DNA of 45,026 nucleotides from an uncultured Eubacteriales bacterium (GCA_958405585.1 CATYEP010000001.1:1-45026), one strand, 5' to 3'. Shown: positions 7,618 to 16,059, counted from the stretch's first letter. The notes: generated by a model from the sequence alone, not told the origin. Numbers and translations are program-made.

Positions 7618-9053
7618 TCGTTAAGAAACGCCTGCGCCTTTTCCAGACGTTCCAGACAGCGTTCCTTGCCCAAAAGCTCCGCCATCTCGCTCGCCCCGCC
7701 GGGCGTATTTTCCTTACCCGTCAGCGCAACGCGCACGCACCAAAGCACTTGTCCGTTTTTCATTCCGAGGCTCTGCGCCAATTCCACCAACGCCGCATAC
7801 AGCGCCGAATTTTCATAGTTCTGCGTCTGCGCCAGCACTTTCTCCGCCGCAGGCAAAACCGTCTTTGCCAATTCCGCATCCGATTTCATCTTTTTATTGA
7901 AATACAGTGCCGCATCAAATTTCTCATACTCTTCCAAAAAATCGATCTTGGAAGGAATATCTTCCAAAACTTCCACGCGCGGCTTAAGAATTTTCAAAAG
8001 TTTTTCGTCCGAATATTTGCCGTATGCCTTGCTCTTTTTCAGGAAAGGCATCGCCAGCGCCGCAAACTTTTCATCGCTCATCTCGCGGATATATTCTCCC
8101 GAAAGCCAGCGCAGTTTCGGTTCGTCAAAGATCGCGGGACTCTTGTTCAGTCCGGAAAGAGAGAAGTTCTCTTCCAGTTCCTGCAGGCTCATTTTCTCCT
8201 GATTGCTCTTCGGGCTCCAGCCCAAAAGCGCTATATAATTGATGATCGCTTCCTTGATGTATCCCTTATTGACAAGATCCTGATAACTTGCGTCGCCGTT
8301 GCGCTTGGAAAGTTTTTCGTGCGCATTTTTCATGATAGGCGGCAAATGAATGTATACCGGGCGCTCCCAGCCGAATGCGTCATACATCAGATTGTATTTC
8401 GGCGTGCTCGAAAGGTATTCGCTGCCACGGATCACGTGCGTGATCCCCATCAGATGATCGTCGATCACGTTCGCAAAGTTGTACGTGGGCATTCCGTCGC
8501 TCTTCAATAAGATGCCGTCTTCGATCTCTTTGAAGTCCACCGTTACCGTGCCGTATACCATATCTTCATAGGTGCCGCTCCCCTCTTCCGGAACGTTCTG
8601 ACGGATCACGTACGGTACGCCCGCCGCCAGTTTTTCTTCCACTTCCTCTTTGGACAGATGCAGGCAATGCTTGTCATACCTTCCCACACCATTTTCGTCT
8701 TTCAGGCTTTCCAGGCGCTCTTTGTCACAAAAACAATAATACGCCCCGCCCAATTCCACTAATTTTTTCGCGTATTCTTTGTAAATCTCCGCACGCTCGC
8801 TCTGAATATAAGGGCCGTAATCGCCCCCGATATCCGGGCCTTCGTCATAGCGGATCCCCGCATCTTTAAGGGTATCGTATATGATCTGTACGGCATCTTC
8901 CACATAACGTTTGCTGTCCGTATCTTCCAGCCGCAGAATAAATTTCCCGCCCTGTTTCTTCGCGTACAGGTATCCGTACAATGCCGTGCGCAAATTTCCG
9001 ATGTGCATGTACCCCGTAGGGCTCGGCGCAAATCTTGTTCTCACTTCTTTCAT
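7614..9053 (-). CDS. gltX: Glutamyl-tRNA synthetase
   Basis: This class I aminoacyl-tRNA synthetase (479 residues, normal length) charges tRNA-Glu, and in organisms lacking GlnRS also tRNA-Gln before amidation by GatCAB. The HIGH-like motif is HIGN at 17-20 in PSPTGYMHIGN, and the KMSKS-like loop is KLSKR at 247-251. The zinc-knuckle region has CFC at 107-109 and C130. The C-terminal anticodon-binding helices follow. AGGAG lies 9 bases before the ATG. It is expressed with the downstream kinase and regulator, whose start codon overlaps its stop. It lies 75 bases after radC. Confidence 0.97.
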   Translation of the reverse strand: MKEVRTRFAPSPTGYMHIGNLRTALYGYLYAKKQGGKFILRLEDTDSKRYVEDAVQIIYDTLKDAGIRYDEGPDIGGDYGPYIQSERAEIYKEYAKKLVELGGAYYCFCDKERLESLKDENGVGRYDKHCLHLSKEEVEEKLAAGVPYVIRQNVPEEGSGTYEDMVYGTVTVDFKEIEDGILLKSDGMPTYNFANVIDDHLMGITHVIRGSEYLSSTPKYNLMYDAFGWERPVYIHLPPIMKNAHEKLSKRNGDASYQDLVNKGYIKEAIINYIALLGWSPKSNQEKMSLQELEENFSLSGLNKSPAIFDEPKLRWLSGEYIREMSDEKFAALAMPFLKKSKAYGKYSDEKLLKILKPRVEVLEDIPSKIDFLEEYEKFDAALYFNKKMKSDAELAKTVLPAAEKVLAQTQNYENSALYAALVELAQSLGMKNGQVLWCVRVALTGKENTPGGASEMAELLGKERCLERLEKAQAFLNE

Positions 9054-9128
9054 CGTCGTTAACTCCTGAATGTCTGTTTTTGCCTGCTGTTTGCAGACTC
9101 TGTATCTCTTGTCACTCTGTTCGCCGCA

Positions 9129-9800
9129 TCAGCGAAATTTTTCTATGCGGTTTTGCAAATAATAACTGTATGTACCCTCTTTGGTATAGATCACGCTTTC
9201 CCGCAAAAATACGCCATGCATTCGGCATACCTTTCCGATCCGCTCCAACGCAGCATCGTCTTCCTTCGAAGGAGTACAGTCCCCGCTCGGATGATTGTGC
9301 GCAACGATCAGACTTACAGGCTGTACTTCCGTCAGGATACAGCTCAATAAATTATCGTCTATATCTACTTTGGAACCGTCCGCACACGTAACGCTTTTGG
9401 TACAGATCAGCACGTTTTCAGAATTCGTCATGTATAAGTCCAGCCTTTCATAAGAAAGCCCTTCAAAACGACTCCCGATAAAATCCGCTACTTCCCCATA
9501 ATTGTAAAGCCGCGTAAACGTCTGTGCGCTATCGCTCACTCTCCGAAAGATATTCCCCAGCAGATACAACTGCTCCGCCGTCTTTTTGCCGATCCCCGAA
9601 ACAAGACTCAGCATGCGCGGCGTCGCATGAAATACTCCGTACATATCCCCGAAGCAGTCCAGCAACTGATGTGCGATCGGATTCGTATTCTTGCGCGTGA
9701 TGAAGTTATACAACAACGTTTCCAGCAACTCACAATCTGTAAACGACTCACCGTGTTCGTACAGCCGTCCATACATGCGTTCCCTGTGTCCTTCGTGCAT
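9129..9800 (-). CDS. radC: RadC-family JAMM-domain protein
   Basis: This 223-residue protein has an N-terminal helix-hairpin-helix-like region (SGIGKKTAEQL, about 68-78) and a C-terminal JAMM/MPN metalloprotease-like domain with the full metal motif: H168, H170, S178 and D181 in AHNHPSGDCTPSKED. E118 in the SYERL segment is the likely catalytic glutamate. RadC (DUF2466) proteins are widespread; a direct repair role has been questioned and the biochemical activity is unresolved. The ATG at 9800 is preceded only by a weak GGGAAA. A promoter lies just upstream and gltX follows at 75 bases, so radC may head the gltX operon. Confidence 0.9.
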   Translation of the reverse strand: MHEGHRERMYGRLYEHGESFTDCELLETLLYNFITRKNTNPIAHQLLDCFGDMYGVFHATPRMLSLVSGIGKKTAEQLYLLGNIFRRVSDSAQTFTRLYNYGEVADFIGSRFEGLSYERLDLYMTNSENVLICTKSVTCADGSKVDIDDNLLSCILTEVQPVSLIVAHNHPSGDCTPSKEDDAALERIGKVCRMHGVFLRESVIYTKEGTYSYYLQNRIEKFR

Positions 9801-9830
9801 TTTCCCGTTTTCACCCGTTTATTTTCTTTT

Positions 9831-9859
9831 ATTTTAACACATTTACCCACGTTTGTACA
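9831..9859 (-). promoter_or_regulatory. Promoter candidate of radC
   Basis: On the minus strand TGTACA (9854-9859) and TAAAAT (9831-9836) are 17 bases apart, giving a leader of about 25 nt. The -35 matches consensus at four of six positions. Confidence 0.5.
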
Positions 9860-9875
9860 GAGTTTTTATGTTTCC

Positions 9876-9915
9876 GCGGTGCGCATTTTTCCGTTTAGGA
9901 AAAAATGCGCACCGC
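9876..9915. terminator. Hairpin in the radC-M23 gap
   Basis: GCGGTGCGCATTTTT (9876-9890) pairs with AAAAATGCGCACCGC (9901-9915), extended by CC/GG around the loop. T-rich sequence follows on the plus strand. The rest of the gap (9916-10101) shows nothing I can name. Confidence 0.5.
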
Positions 9916-10101
9916 TTTCTTCATTTTTCAGAAAAACTTGCATTCTTTTACAGAAAAAACTTTTCTGCGATCGACGGCGACTTTGCACCTTACTTTTGCA
10001 AGCGCTGCATTTTCGTCGTTTATGAAAGATCCGATACCAATCGTCAACGGATAGCGGGCGGTATCGGCGCTGCAAATGCGGAGCCGATGCCGAAAAATAA
10101 A

Positions 10102-10146
10102 CCGCTCTGAGCGGAAATCGGGCGGAACGGCCAAGCCGTTCCGCCC
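10102..10146 (-). terminator. Double hairpin terminating the M23 peptidase gene
   Basis: Reading the minus strand after the stop at 10165, a perfect 12-bp stem (GGGCGGAACGGC, 10120-10131 with 10135-10146) is followed by a small CCGCT/AGCGG hairpin (10102-10114) and then TTTATTTTTC. The second hairpin with its U-tract is the likely terminator. Confidence 0.65.
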
Positions 10147-10164
10147 GAAAGGAGGGAGAATGAT

Positions 10165-10830
10165 TTATTTTTCGTCGAGATCGAGATACGTTACGGGATC
10201 AATGCTTTCTCCGTTTTCAAAAACGCCGAAATGCAGGTGCGGGCCTTCATTGTATTCGTTGCCCATCGTATCGGCTTCGGCAGATACCGTCCCGATCACA
10301 TCGCCCTGGCTGACCGTATCGCCGACCTTAAGACTGGAAGACACGTCAATGGACGCATACTCTGTCTTGAGTCCGTTCCCGTGATCGATAACTACCTTTC
10401 CGCCTTCCAAAAGCGTATCGGTCACACTTTCGATCTTCCCTGCATACGCCGCCGTGACCTGCGTTCCAGCATCCGCTTTAAAATCGACACCCTGATGCAG
10501 ATTGTAACGGTTCAGCGTGGAGTTAAACCAGAAAGTATAAGTCGTTGCCACGGTGCCGTCGGAAACGGGCATGGAGAACACTACTTCGGTGCCACTGGGT
10601 TCGTCCGGTTCATCCGGTCCGTCCCCATCGTCATCTCCGTCATCGGGATCTTCCGGCTGTTCCAATCCCGGATCCAGCGGGTCATCCACAGGTGAACCCT
10701 GTGTTGCAAATACGACAGTCAGCACGATCGCCGCCGCCACGATCAGGGCACACGCCGATACGAGTACATAGTAAAGATTCCTGCGTTTGATTTTTACGGG
10801 CGACGATTCGCCCTGCTTCTTTTCTTGCAT
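10165..10830 (-). CDS. Membrane-anchored M23 (LytM) peptidase, SpoIIQ-like
   Basis: The ATG at 10830 is preferred because GGAGG lies 5 bases before it; the frame stays open further upstream. The 221-residue protein has a short basic cytoplasmic start, one membrane helix (about 18-42), a very acidic Asp/Pro/Glu linker (48-80), and a LytM/M23 domain. The zinc residues are present: H112 and D116 in NLHQGVDF, and H198/H200 in GPHLHFG. The layout matches SpoIIQ, the forespore membrane protein of the engulfment channel, and other cell-wall endopeptidases. Clostridial SpoIIQ proteins keep the full zinc site, as here. It follows the YwmB-like gene at 100 bases. SpoIIQ identity is inference; M23 membership is firm. 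Confidence 0.8.
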   Translation of the reverse strand: MQEKKQGESSPVKIKRRNLYYVLVSACALIVAAAIVLTVVFATQGSPVDDPLDPGLEQPEDPDDGDDDGDGPDEPDEPSGTEVVFSMPVSDGTVATTYTFWFNSTLNRYNLHQGVDFKADAGTQVTAAYAGKIESVTDTLLEGGKVVIDHGNGLKTEYASIDVSSSLKVGDTVSQGDVIGTVSAEADTMGNEYNEGPHLHFGVFENGESIDPVTYLDLDEK

Positions 10831-10930
10831 GATTGCCTCCGAAATAATTTTGATAGTTGAATTTTTGACTCTTTTCCGATCTTTATACATCGTTTGCAGA
10901 AAATTTCTGAAAAAATTTTTTTATTTTTTA

Positions 10931-11365
10931 TCAATATCCTCCGAAAATAAGAGGTGAACCGATATTGGCGGACGTTCCGCGCACCGCAATATGCAGATTG
11001 ATACGTTTTCCTTCCAAATCGACCCCGCCGCCCAAACACGGCGAATAATAATAGTAATCCGTTACATCCTGAACGGTGCGCACGATCATCAGCTCCGCGC
11101 GATACTTTTCCGCCTGTGCAAACGCGTCCTCCGCGCTTTCATACCGCGCGCTTTCGCCTGTCAGAGAAGCTATGCTCCATTTCACGGCAAGCGCTTCGGA
11201 TGCGTCTGCCAATATGATCTGCGCCTGCGAACTTTCACTCTGCGCATAAAAAGTATAGCTCTGCGCCCCGTCAAACAATAAACCTTTGTCCATAAGCTGC
11301 GGCACGGCCAGCAAAACCAGCGATAATGCCAGAGCCCCCATCACCGTAAACCATCTTCCCCGCAT
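10931..11365 (-). CDS. Exported small protein with a YwmB-like C-terminus
   Basis: The ATG at 11365 has AAGGAG 8 bases before it, better than the upstream ATGs at 11416 and 11398. The 144-residue protein has an N-terminal signal or anchor helix (WFTVMGALALSLVLLAVPQL), a predicted alpha/beta body, a Tyr run (DYYYYSP) and a C-terminus KRINLHIAVRG...GSPLIFGGY. From memory this end resembles YwmB of Bacillus (MNLQIALRS...VGTPIV), a spore-former protein encoded near murA and spoIID, though YwmB is about 240 residues. Its position before a SpoIIQ-like gene fits a sporulation context. The assignment is tentative. Confidence 0.5.
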   Translation of the reverse strand: MRGRWFTVMGALALSLVLLAVPQLMDKGLLFDGAQSYTFYAQSESSQAQIILADASEALAVKWSIASLTGESARYESAEDAFAQAEKYRAELMIVRTVQDVTDYYYYSPCLGGGVDLEGKRINLHIAVRGTSANIGSPLIFGGY

Positions 11366-11713
11366 TACACGATCTCCTTTTTCTCTGCAGAGCTCCATAT
11401 GATCCTCTGCCCTCATCCGTTTTTACGACTACCGCGCCCGATTTTCTTTTTGTTCCCGACGCAATTTTTTTACGGAAAAGTTATTGCCAGTTTTTTTCGT
11501 ATTATACATTTTCCGAACCTACGATTTTCGCATTAGCTGTTTTTTTCATAAAAACTGCCCGCAAACGATTTTTGTCGGCAGATTTTACGGCTTACATTGC
11601 CGCAGTCCGACAATGCAAACTATTTGCTCAAACTTTTCCGGATTTTGCAATGCAATCATTCATTCGGTGCAACGGGTGTTTGCATCCAATGAACTTTTGA
11701 TCTGTATGCAAAA
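11366..11713. other. Gene-free gap between the YwmB-like gene and the tsaD terminators
   Basis: No credible ORF was found. One nested inverted repeat is visible: TTGTCGG (11572-11578) with CCGACAA (11607-11613), enclosing CGGC (11588-11591) with GCCG (11599-11602). On the minus strand TATAAT at about 11500 could be a -10 for the YwmB-like gene, but no matching -35 was seen. Confidence 0.4.
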
Positions 11714-11751
11714 AAGCCGCGGGAAGCAAAAATATTTGCTTCCCGCGGCTT
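11714..11751 (-). terminator. Intrinsic terminator downstream of tsaD
   Basis: AAGCCGCGGGAAGCAAA (11714-11730) pairs perfectly with 11735-11751 around AATA. On the minus strand the stem is followed directly by TTTTTTGC, a proper U-tract. It lies about 90 bases beyond the tsaD stop. Confidence 0.8.
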
Positions 11752-11773
11752 ATATTGTCTGCATTCAGATAAA

Positions 11774-11798
11774 CGGAGGCAGACTTTGTCTGCCTCCG
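11774..11798 (-). terminator. Second hairpin downstream of tsaD
   Basis: CGGAGGCAGAC and its complement form an 11-bp stem with a 3-base loop, followed on the minus strand by TTTATCT. It precedes the stronger terminator at 11714-11751. Confidence 0.55.
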
Positions 11799-11840
11799 CA
11801 AAAAATTTTTCTTCTTTTATATACAACTATATAAAACGGA

Positions 11841-12896
11841 TCATTGTTTTCCTTTTTTCCCGAGAGGGATATGCGCGCACGCGTTGACGGAAAGATCGGC
11901 AAAATCGTGTGCTCTGTAACGGATGAGTCCTTCCGACGCGATCATTGCCGCATTATCGGTGCAATATTTCTTTTCCGGCAATACTGCATGAAATCCGTTT
12001 TCCTCGCAAAGCCGGACAAGTTTCGCGCGCAGATAACCGTTGGCGATCACGCCGCCGCCTGCGGCGATGGTCTTGCACCCGTATTCTTTTGCCGCCGCAA
12101 CGGCACGCTCGGCAAGAACGTCGCAGGCCGCACACTGAAAAGATGCCGCCACATCCGCACGGTTGTATTCTTCCCCTTTCTGTTCTTTTGTATGACAATA
12201 ATTGATGACAGCCGTTTTGAGTCCGCTGTATGAAAAATCATACCCGTTTCCCTTGAACATTTTCGGAAATGCAATGCACGGCTTCCCCTGCGCCGCAAGT
12301 TTTTCAATGTTCGGCCCGCCTGGATACGGAAGTCCCAATACGCGCGCCGCCTTGTCAAACGCTTCTCCCGCGGCATCGTCGCGCGTCGAACCGAGGATCT
12401 CAAAATCGGTAAAACTTTTTGTATATAAAACAGCCGTATGCCCGCCGCTTGCAAGCAGCGTGATAAAGGGCGGCTCCAGCAAAGGATCCGTCAGATACGC
12501 CGCCGCCATATGCCCGCGGATATGATTGACCGCCAGAAGCGGTATGTCCAGCGAATACGCAAACGATTTTGCAAACGACAAACCAACCAGCAGAGCACCC
12601 AAAAGCCCCGCGCCGTATGTGACGGCAACCGCATCCAGGTCTTCTTTCTTGACGTTTGCTTCTTCCAGCGCCGAATGTACGGCGGTGCTGATCGCATCCG
12701 TATGCGCGCGCGAAGCGATTTCCGGCACGACGCCGCCGTACTTTGCCTGCTCCGCCGCCGAAGATAAAATCACGCTGGACAAAAGTTGCCTGCCGCGCAC
12801 CACGGCGGCAGCTGTTTCGTCACACGAACTCTCTATACCGAGCAGCAACGGCTCTTCTTTCATATTTAATTCGGAAAAACGCGCTCTGTAATCCAT
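11841..12896 (-). CDS. tsaD: tRNA N6-adenosine threonylcarbamoyltransferase
   Basis: TsaD transfers the threonylcarbamoyl group onto A37 of ANN-decoding tRNAs, with TsaB and TsaE. The ATG at 12896 is chosen because AAGGG lies 5 bases before it; the frame extends upstream to 12962. This gives 351 residues, close to the family norm. Motifs: LLGIESSCDETAAAVV at 18-33, the metal pair H125/H129 in VNHIRGH, ASGGHT, and a C-terminal GGGVIANGYLR followed by CTDNAAMIA. The usual GPGL segment reads GAGL here (about 95-98), a small oddity. tsaB and tsaE are not in the window. Two hairpins follow the gene. Confidence 0.96.
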   Translation of the reverse strand: MDYRARFSELNMKEEPLLLGIESSCDETAAAVVRGRQLLSSVILSSAAEQAKYGGVVPEIASRAHTDAISTAVHSALEEANVKKEDLDAVAVTYGAGLLGALLVGLSFAKSFAYSLDIPLLAVNHIRGHMAAAYLTDPLLEPPFITLLASGGHTAVLYTKSFTDFEILGSTRDDAAGEAFDKAARVLGLPYPGGPNIEKLAAQGKPCIAFPKMFKGNGYDFSYSGLKTAVINYCHTKEQKGEEYNRADVAASFQCAACDVLAERAVAAAKEYGCKTIAAGGGVIANGYLRAKLVRLCEENGFHAVLPEKKYCTDNAAMIASEGLIRYRAHDFADLSVNACAHIPLGKKGKQ

Positions 12897-13030
12897 AAAC
12901 ACCCTTCTTTTCTTTTCCGCACATATGTGTGTGCGTTCATACGATTTGTTTACACCCTGCAAGCAGCACTTATCCGCTTCCTATGCATCCTCTCGCATAT
13001 ATTTTACCGTAAATTCAGGATAACGTATAC

Positions 13031-13678
13031 TTATTTTCCCGACAATTTTTCTTTTTTCGGGAATCTGTTTTTGGGCAGGCGATCATAAACCGTCACCCTG
13101 TCACTGTCTTGAAAAATTTCATCAAAGGCCGGCTTATACAGAGCCGCAATCGCTTCGGAAATATACACCTTTCCGGAAAAACCAGATTTGAAGAATTCTT
13201 CCAGAAAACCGAAATCCAGCACCGCGTCGGTAATCTTTTCCTTGCGGAACGTGATCCCTGTTGCCGTTCGCGTATCGCACACATCCAGTTCGTTTTCATC
13301 CACCGAACGCAAAAATACCATCGCGGGAATATACACTTCCCCGCTTTCCGTCGTAAATTTTGCAGGCAAAAAACCTTTGCCGCGGCGGTACTCGTCGTAA
13401 ATACACACCACGACAGCCCCGATCTTGTCAACATGCACTTTGCAAGGCAATCCCGCCTTCCTATAATGCAGGACATCCTCGCTTATCCCGTACTTTTCAA
13501 ACAACACAAACTGCGGCAGCACCGCCAGTAAAACGCCGAATACCATGCAAACCACGGCAAGCGCCAAAATTTCCGTCCAGAATATTGCAAGAATACCCAA
13601 TACCACAAAAATGCATCCCAGAACCAGAAAGAAAATACTGTTCGGTTTTCTGCGGTACGTCTTAAAATACTTTTTCAT
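13031..13678 (-). CDS. Two-helix membrane protein of unknown function
   Basis: I do not recognise this protein. The ATG at 13678 is chosen for its GGAG/AGGA upstream and because the residues before it are not protein-like. It encodes 215 residues: a basic start (KKYFKTYRRKPN), two adjacent membrane helices (about 15-60; FFLVLGCIFVVLGILAIF and LALAVVCMVFGVLLAVLP), then a soluble domain of about 150 residues with mixed alpha/beta character and a lysine-rich tail. The layout resembles PH-like or YcxB-like membrane-anchored domains, but no diagnostic motif is visible. It lies upstream of tsaD in the same direction, 134 bases away. Confidence 0.65.
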   Translation of the reverse strand: MKKYFKTYRRKPNSIFFLVLGCIFVVLGILAIFWTEILALAVVCMVFGVLLAVLPQFVLFEKYGISEDVLHYRKAGLPCKVHVDKIGAVVVCIYDEYRRGKGFLPAKFTTESGEVYIPAMVFLRSVDENELDVCDTRTATGITFRKEKITDAVLDFGFLEEFFKSGFSGKVYISEAIAALYKPAFDEIFQDSDRVTVYDRLPKNRFPKKEKLSGK

Positions 13679-13837
13679 CTTCCTTTTCTCCAAGACAAAA
13701 TTTTCAGCAAAAGCTGAGCGCCGTCCAAACCTATGCCGAACGTTCCAATCCCGATCATCCTTGCAGTTTAAAAGTTTTCCAACATTTTTATGCCGTCGCT
13801 GCGCCATTTAAAAAGCTGTTCCAGCCTCTTTAAAACG

Positions 13838-13859
13838 AAAAGGGCGTTCCCGCCCTTTT
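13838..13859. terminator. Terminator after prfB
   Basis: AAAAGGGCG (13838-13846) pairs with CGCCCTTTT (13851-13859), with T runs on both sides, so it can act in either direction. It lies 95 bases beyond the prfB stop. Confidence 0.75.
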
Positions 13860-13953
13860 TCTTTTCACAGCTTCCCTCGGCTTATTTTCAAGAAATTTGC
13901 CGCCGTTTATACTGAGTTTTAAAAATATCACACACAAACGTTAGCAGAAAACA

Positions 13954-15051
13954 TCAGCTCTTTTTCAGATAATCGATGATGAAGGGCTGAATATCTCCGT
14001 CCATGACCGCCTGAATATTGCCCGTTTCATAACCCGTACGGTGATCTTTGACCAGCGTATACGGGCAGAAAACATAGCTTCGGATCTGGCTGCCCCACTC
14101 GATCTTTTTGATCTCCCCCTTGATGCTCTGTTCGTTGGCAATGCGCTCACTCTCTTTCAGTTCGATGAGTTTGCTGCGAAGCATCTTCATCGCCATTTCG
14201 CGGTTCTGGATCTGCGAACGCTCGTTCTGACAAGATACCACGATACCCGTCGGAATGTGCTGGATGCGGATTGCCGACTCCGTCTTGTTGATGTGCTGTC
14301 CGCCCGCACCCGAAGAACGGAATGTGGTGACTTTCAGATCTTCACTGCGGATCTCCACATCCCCGTCGTCGTCGATCTCCGGCATTACTTCCAGCGAAGC
14401 AAAGGACGTATGCCTGCGCTTGTTTGCGTCAAACGGAGATATGCGCACCAGCCTGTGCACGCCCTTTTCCGCTTTCAGATACCCGTACGCATTTTCACCT
14501 TCGATCTTGAAATCTACGCTCTTGATCCCCGCTTCATCGCCGTCGAGACGATCCAGTTCCGTTACCTTGAATCCGTTGCGCTCCGCATAACGCGTATACA
14601 TGCGGTACAGCATGGAAACCCAATCGCAGCTCTCCGTGCCGCCCGCTCCCGAATGAAGCGTCAAAAGAGCATTGTTTGCATCATATTTTCCACGCAAAAG
14701 CGTGCGGATACGCATTTCTTCCAGATCTTCTTCCACCGTATGAAGAAGAGAGTCCAACTCGGGAACAAGCTCTTCTTCCTCCGTCTCTTCGATCAGATCT
14801 ATGACCGAATCCACCTCTTCCAACGCCTTTTTCCCTTTTTCATAGGCGTTGATCTTGCTCTCCACCGAAGAAATTTCCCTGCCCAGTTTGGTGGATTTTT
14901 CAAGATCCTGCCAAACTTCCGGTTTCTCCTGCTCCGCTTTCAGTTCGGCAAGCTTTTTCACAAGTATATCGATATCCAGCGCCTCTTTCGTCTCCTGCAA
15001 TGTATCCGAAAGCGCTTTCGCACGCAATCTGTAATCGTCCGCTTTAAACAT
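13954..15051 (-). CDS. prfB: Peptide chain release factor 2, single uninterrupted frame
   Basis: RF2 reads UGA and UAA stop codons and triggers peptide release. The ATG at 15051 has AGGAAGAGG 5 bases before it; an in-frame GTG lies two codons upstream. The 365-residue protein has the RF2 tripeptide SPF (RISPFDANKRRHTSF) and the catalytic GGQ in SSGAGGQHINKTES. In many bacteria prfB carries a UGA after codon 25 and needs a +1 frameshift. Here codons 25-26 read CTG GAT (Leu-Asp), fully in frame, aligned exactly where E. coli has Leu-UGA-Asp. The autoregulatory frameshift is absent. A consensus promoter lies just upstream and a terminator downstream. Confidence 0.97.
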   Translation of the reverse strand: MFKADDYRLRAKALSDTLQETKEALDIDILVKKLAELKAEQEKPEVWQDLEKSTKLGREISSVESKINAYEKGKKALEEVDSVIDLIEETEEEELVPELDSLLHTVEEDLEEMRIRTLLRGKYDANNALLTLHSGAGGTESCDWVSMLYRMYTRYAERNGFKVTELDRLDGDEAGIKSVDFKIEGENAYGYLKAEKGVHRLVRISPFDANKRRHTSFASLEVMPEIDDDGDVEIRSEDLKVTTFRSSGAGGQHINKTESAIRIQHIPTGIVVSCQNERSQIQNREMAMKMLRSKLIELKESERIANEQSIKGEIKKIEWGSQIRSYVFCPYTLVKDHRTGYETGNIQAVMDGDIQPFIIDYLKKS

Positions 15052-15076
15052 ATACACCTCTTCCTTTATCTTGTCG

Positions 15077-15106
15077 ATTATACCATATATCGGAAGAATT
15101 TGTCAA
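15077..15106 (-). promoter_or_regulatory. prfB promoter
   Basis: On the minus strand TTGACA (15101-15106), an 18-base spacer ending in TGG, and TATAAT (15077-15082) form a consensus promoter with an extended -10. The leader is only about 20 nt. Confidence 0.85.
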
Positions 15107-15239
15107 TCATTGTCGCCTTGCGCCTGCTTTTCTGACCCCGAAAGATAAGAAATCCCGTCGAAAAGCTCTCCGCAATCGAAATGTCACAATGTGTTTCGCC
15201 TCCCACTCGGCCGATATACCGAAAAATACCGCCGATCGA

Positions 15240-15277
15240 AAAGCCGCCGCAGCGGGCAAGCCCGCTGCGGCGGCTTT
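15240..15277 (-). terminator. Terminator of the PH-domain gene
   Basis: AAAGCCGCCGCAGCGGGC (15240-15257) pairs perfectly with 15260-15277. On the minus strand it is followed by TTTTCG. It lies 75 bases after the stop at 15353. The rest of 15107-15352 holds no credible gene. Confidence 0.75.
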
Positions 15278-15352
15278 CTTCATTCGATCTGAAAGAATCC
15301 CACGGCTTTACGCATATCCGCATGCCTTTAAATTCCGACAGCCACGTAAAAG

Positions 15353-15994
15353 TCACTCTTTGGTGTATCCTGTCCGAAAACCTCGATTGGTCTTGGGACG
15401 AAGATCGTTCGGGAAATATGTATCCGTTTTAAGGTCGAGCACGATCTCCTGCAGTTTATTTACAATAAAATAACAGTTTTCAAGATCGTAAAGCACGGCC
15501 GCACTCTCTTTCCCCTTGATATAAATATCGCCGACTTTACAAATTCTGTCTATCAATCCGACTTTCAGGTTCACAGACGTGATATCGGCATAGTAGATGT
15601 TTTTAAAATCAATGCCGACAATTCCCGATTTGACAACGATCCGTTTATCGGTAAACGCATATTCCAGATTCTTGTGCTGTCGGTTCGCTGTAACCACGTG
15701 CGAAATCCAGATCCACACCGGCAACAGGTGAAAAAGAAAAAACACGCACATACCGATAATGACCGGAGTGGGAAGCTCCGGCCCCATCATACATAAAACC
15801 GTTATAAATCCGCCGTCAAACAGGAGCCAGATCAAAGCGATCGGAAGCATTTTCAGAATTTTGTTGAGAATAAACGCCGATTTTTTCGGCTTTCCGCGCC
15901 ATAAGACCTGCTCCCCTTCCGCCAGAATGCAATCGATCTCCCGATAATCTTTGCTTTCGTCAATTTTGAAAAAATTTTCATTCAGTCCGGACAT
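15353..15994 (-). CDS. Bacterial PH-domain membrane protein
   Basis: This 213-residue protein has a soluble N-terminal segment (about 45 residues, with ILAEGEQVLWRGKPKKSAF typical of the entry into bPH_2/YdbS-like proteins), two membrane helices (about 45-65 and 75-100), and a C-terminal PH-like domain with AFTDKRIVVKSGIVGIDF and the TSVNLKVGLIDRI strand. In relatives the pattern 'T.kRi....G......i....i' marks the bacterial PH (DUF304) fold, whose role is unclear; some relatives affect envelope stress. AAAGGA lies 8 bases before the ATG. It has its own promoter and terminator and is a single-gene unit. Confidence 0.8.
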   Translation of the reverse strand: MSGLNENFFKIDESKDYREIDCILAEGEQVLWRGKPKKSAFILNKILKMLPIALIWLLFDGGFITVLCMMGPELPTPVIIGMCVFFLFHLLPVWIWISHVVTANRQHKNLEYAFTDKRIVVKSGIVGIDFKNIYYADITSVNLKVGLIDRICKVGDIYIKGKESAAVLYDLENCYFIVNKLQEIVLDLKTDTYFPNDLRPKTNRGFRTGYTKE

Positions 15995-16059
15995 ATCTTG
16001 AATCCTTTTAAATTATTCCTTTGGCATTTCTAATGCAAGCATTCATAAAACACAAAAAA

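Noticed and set aside
11484..11834. Plus-strand ORF of 116 codons
   Set aside because: It spans two terminator hairpins and has a composition unlike its neighbours.
13960..15051. Programmed frameshift in prfB
   Set aside because: The gene is open from ATG to stop and the frameshift codons are replaced by CTG GAT.
14041..15135. Plus-strand ORF of 364 codons opposite prfB
   Set aside because: Antisense shadow of a conserved release factor gene with protein-unlike composition.
15078..15356. Minus-strand ORF of 92 codons
   Set aside because: It runs through the 18-bp terminator stem at 15240-15277 and over the prfB promoter, and lacks a ribosome binding site.
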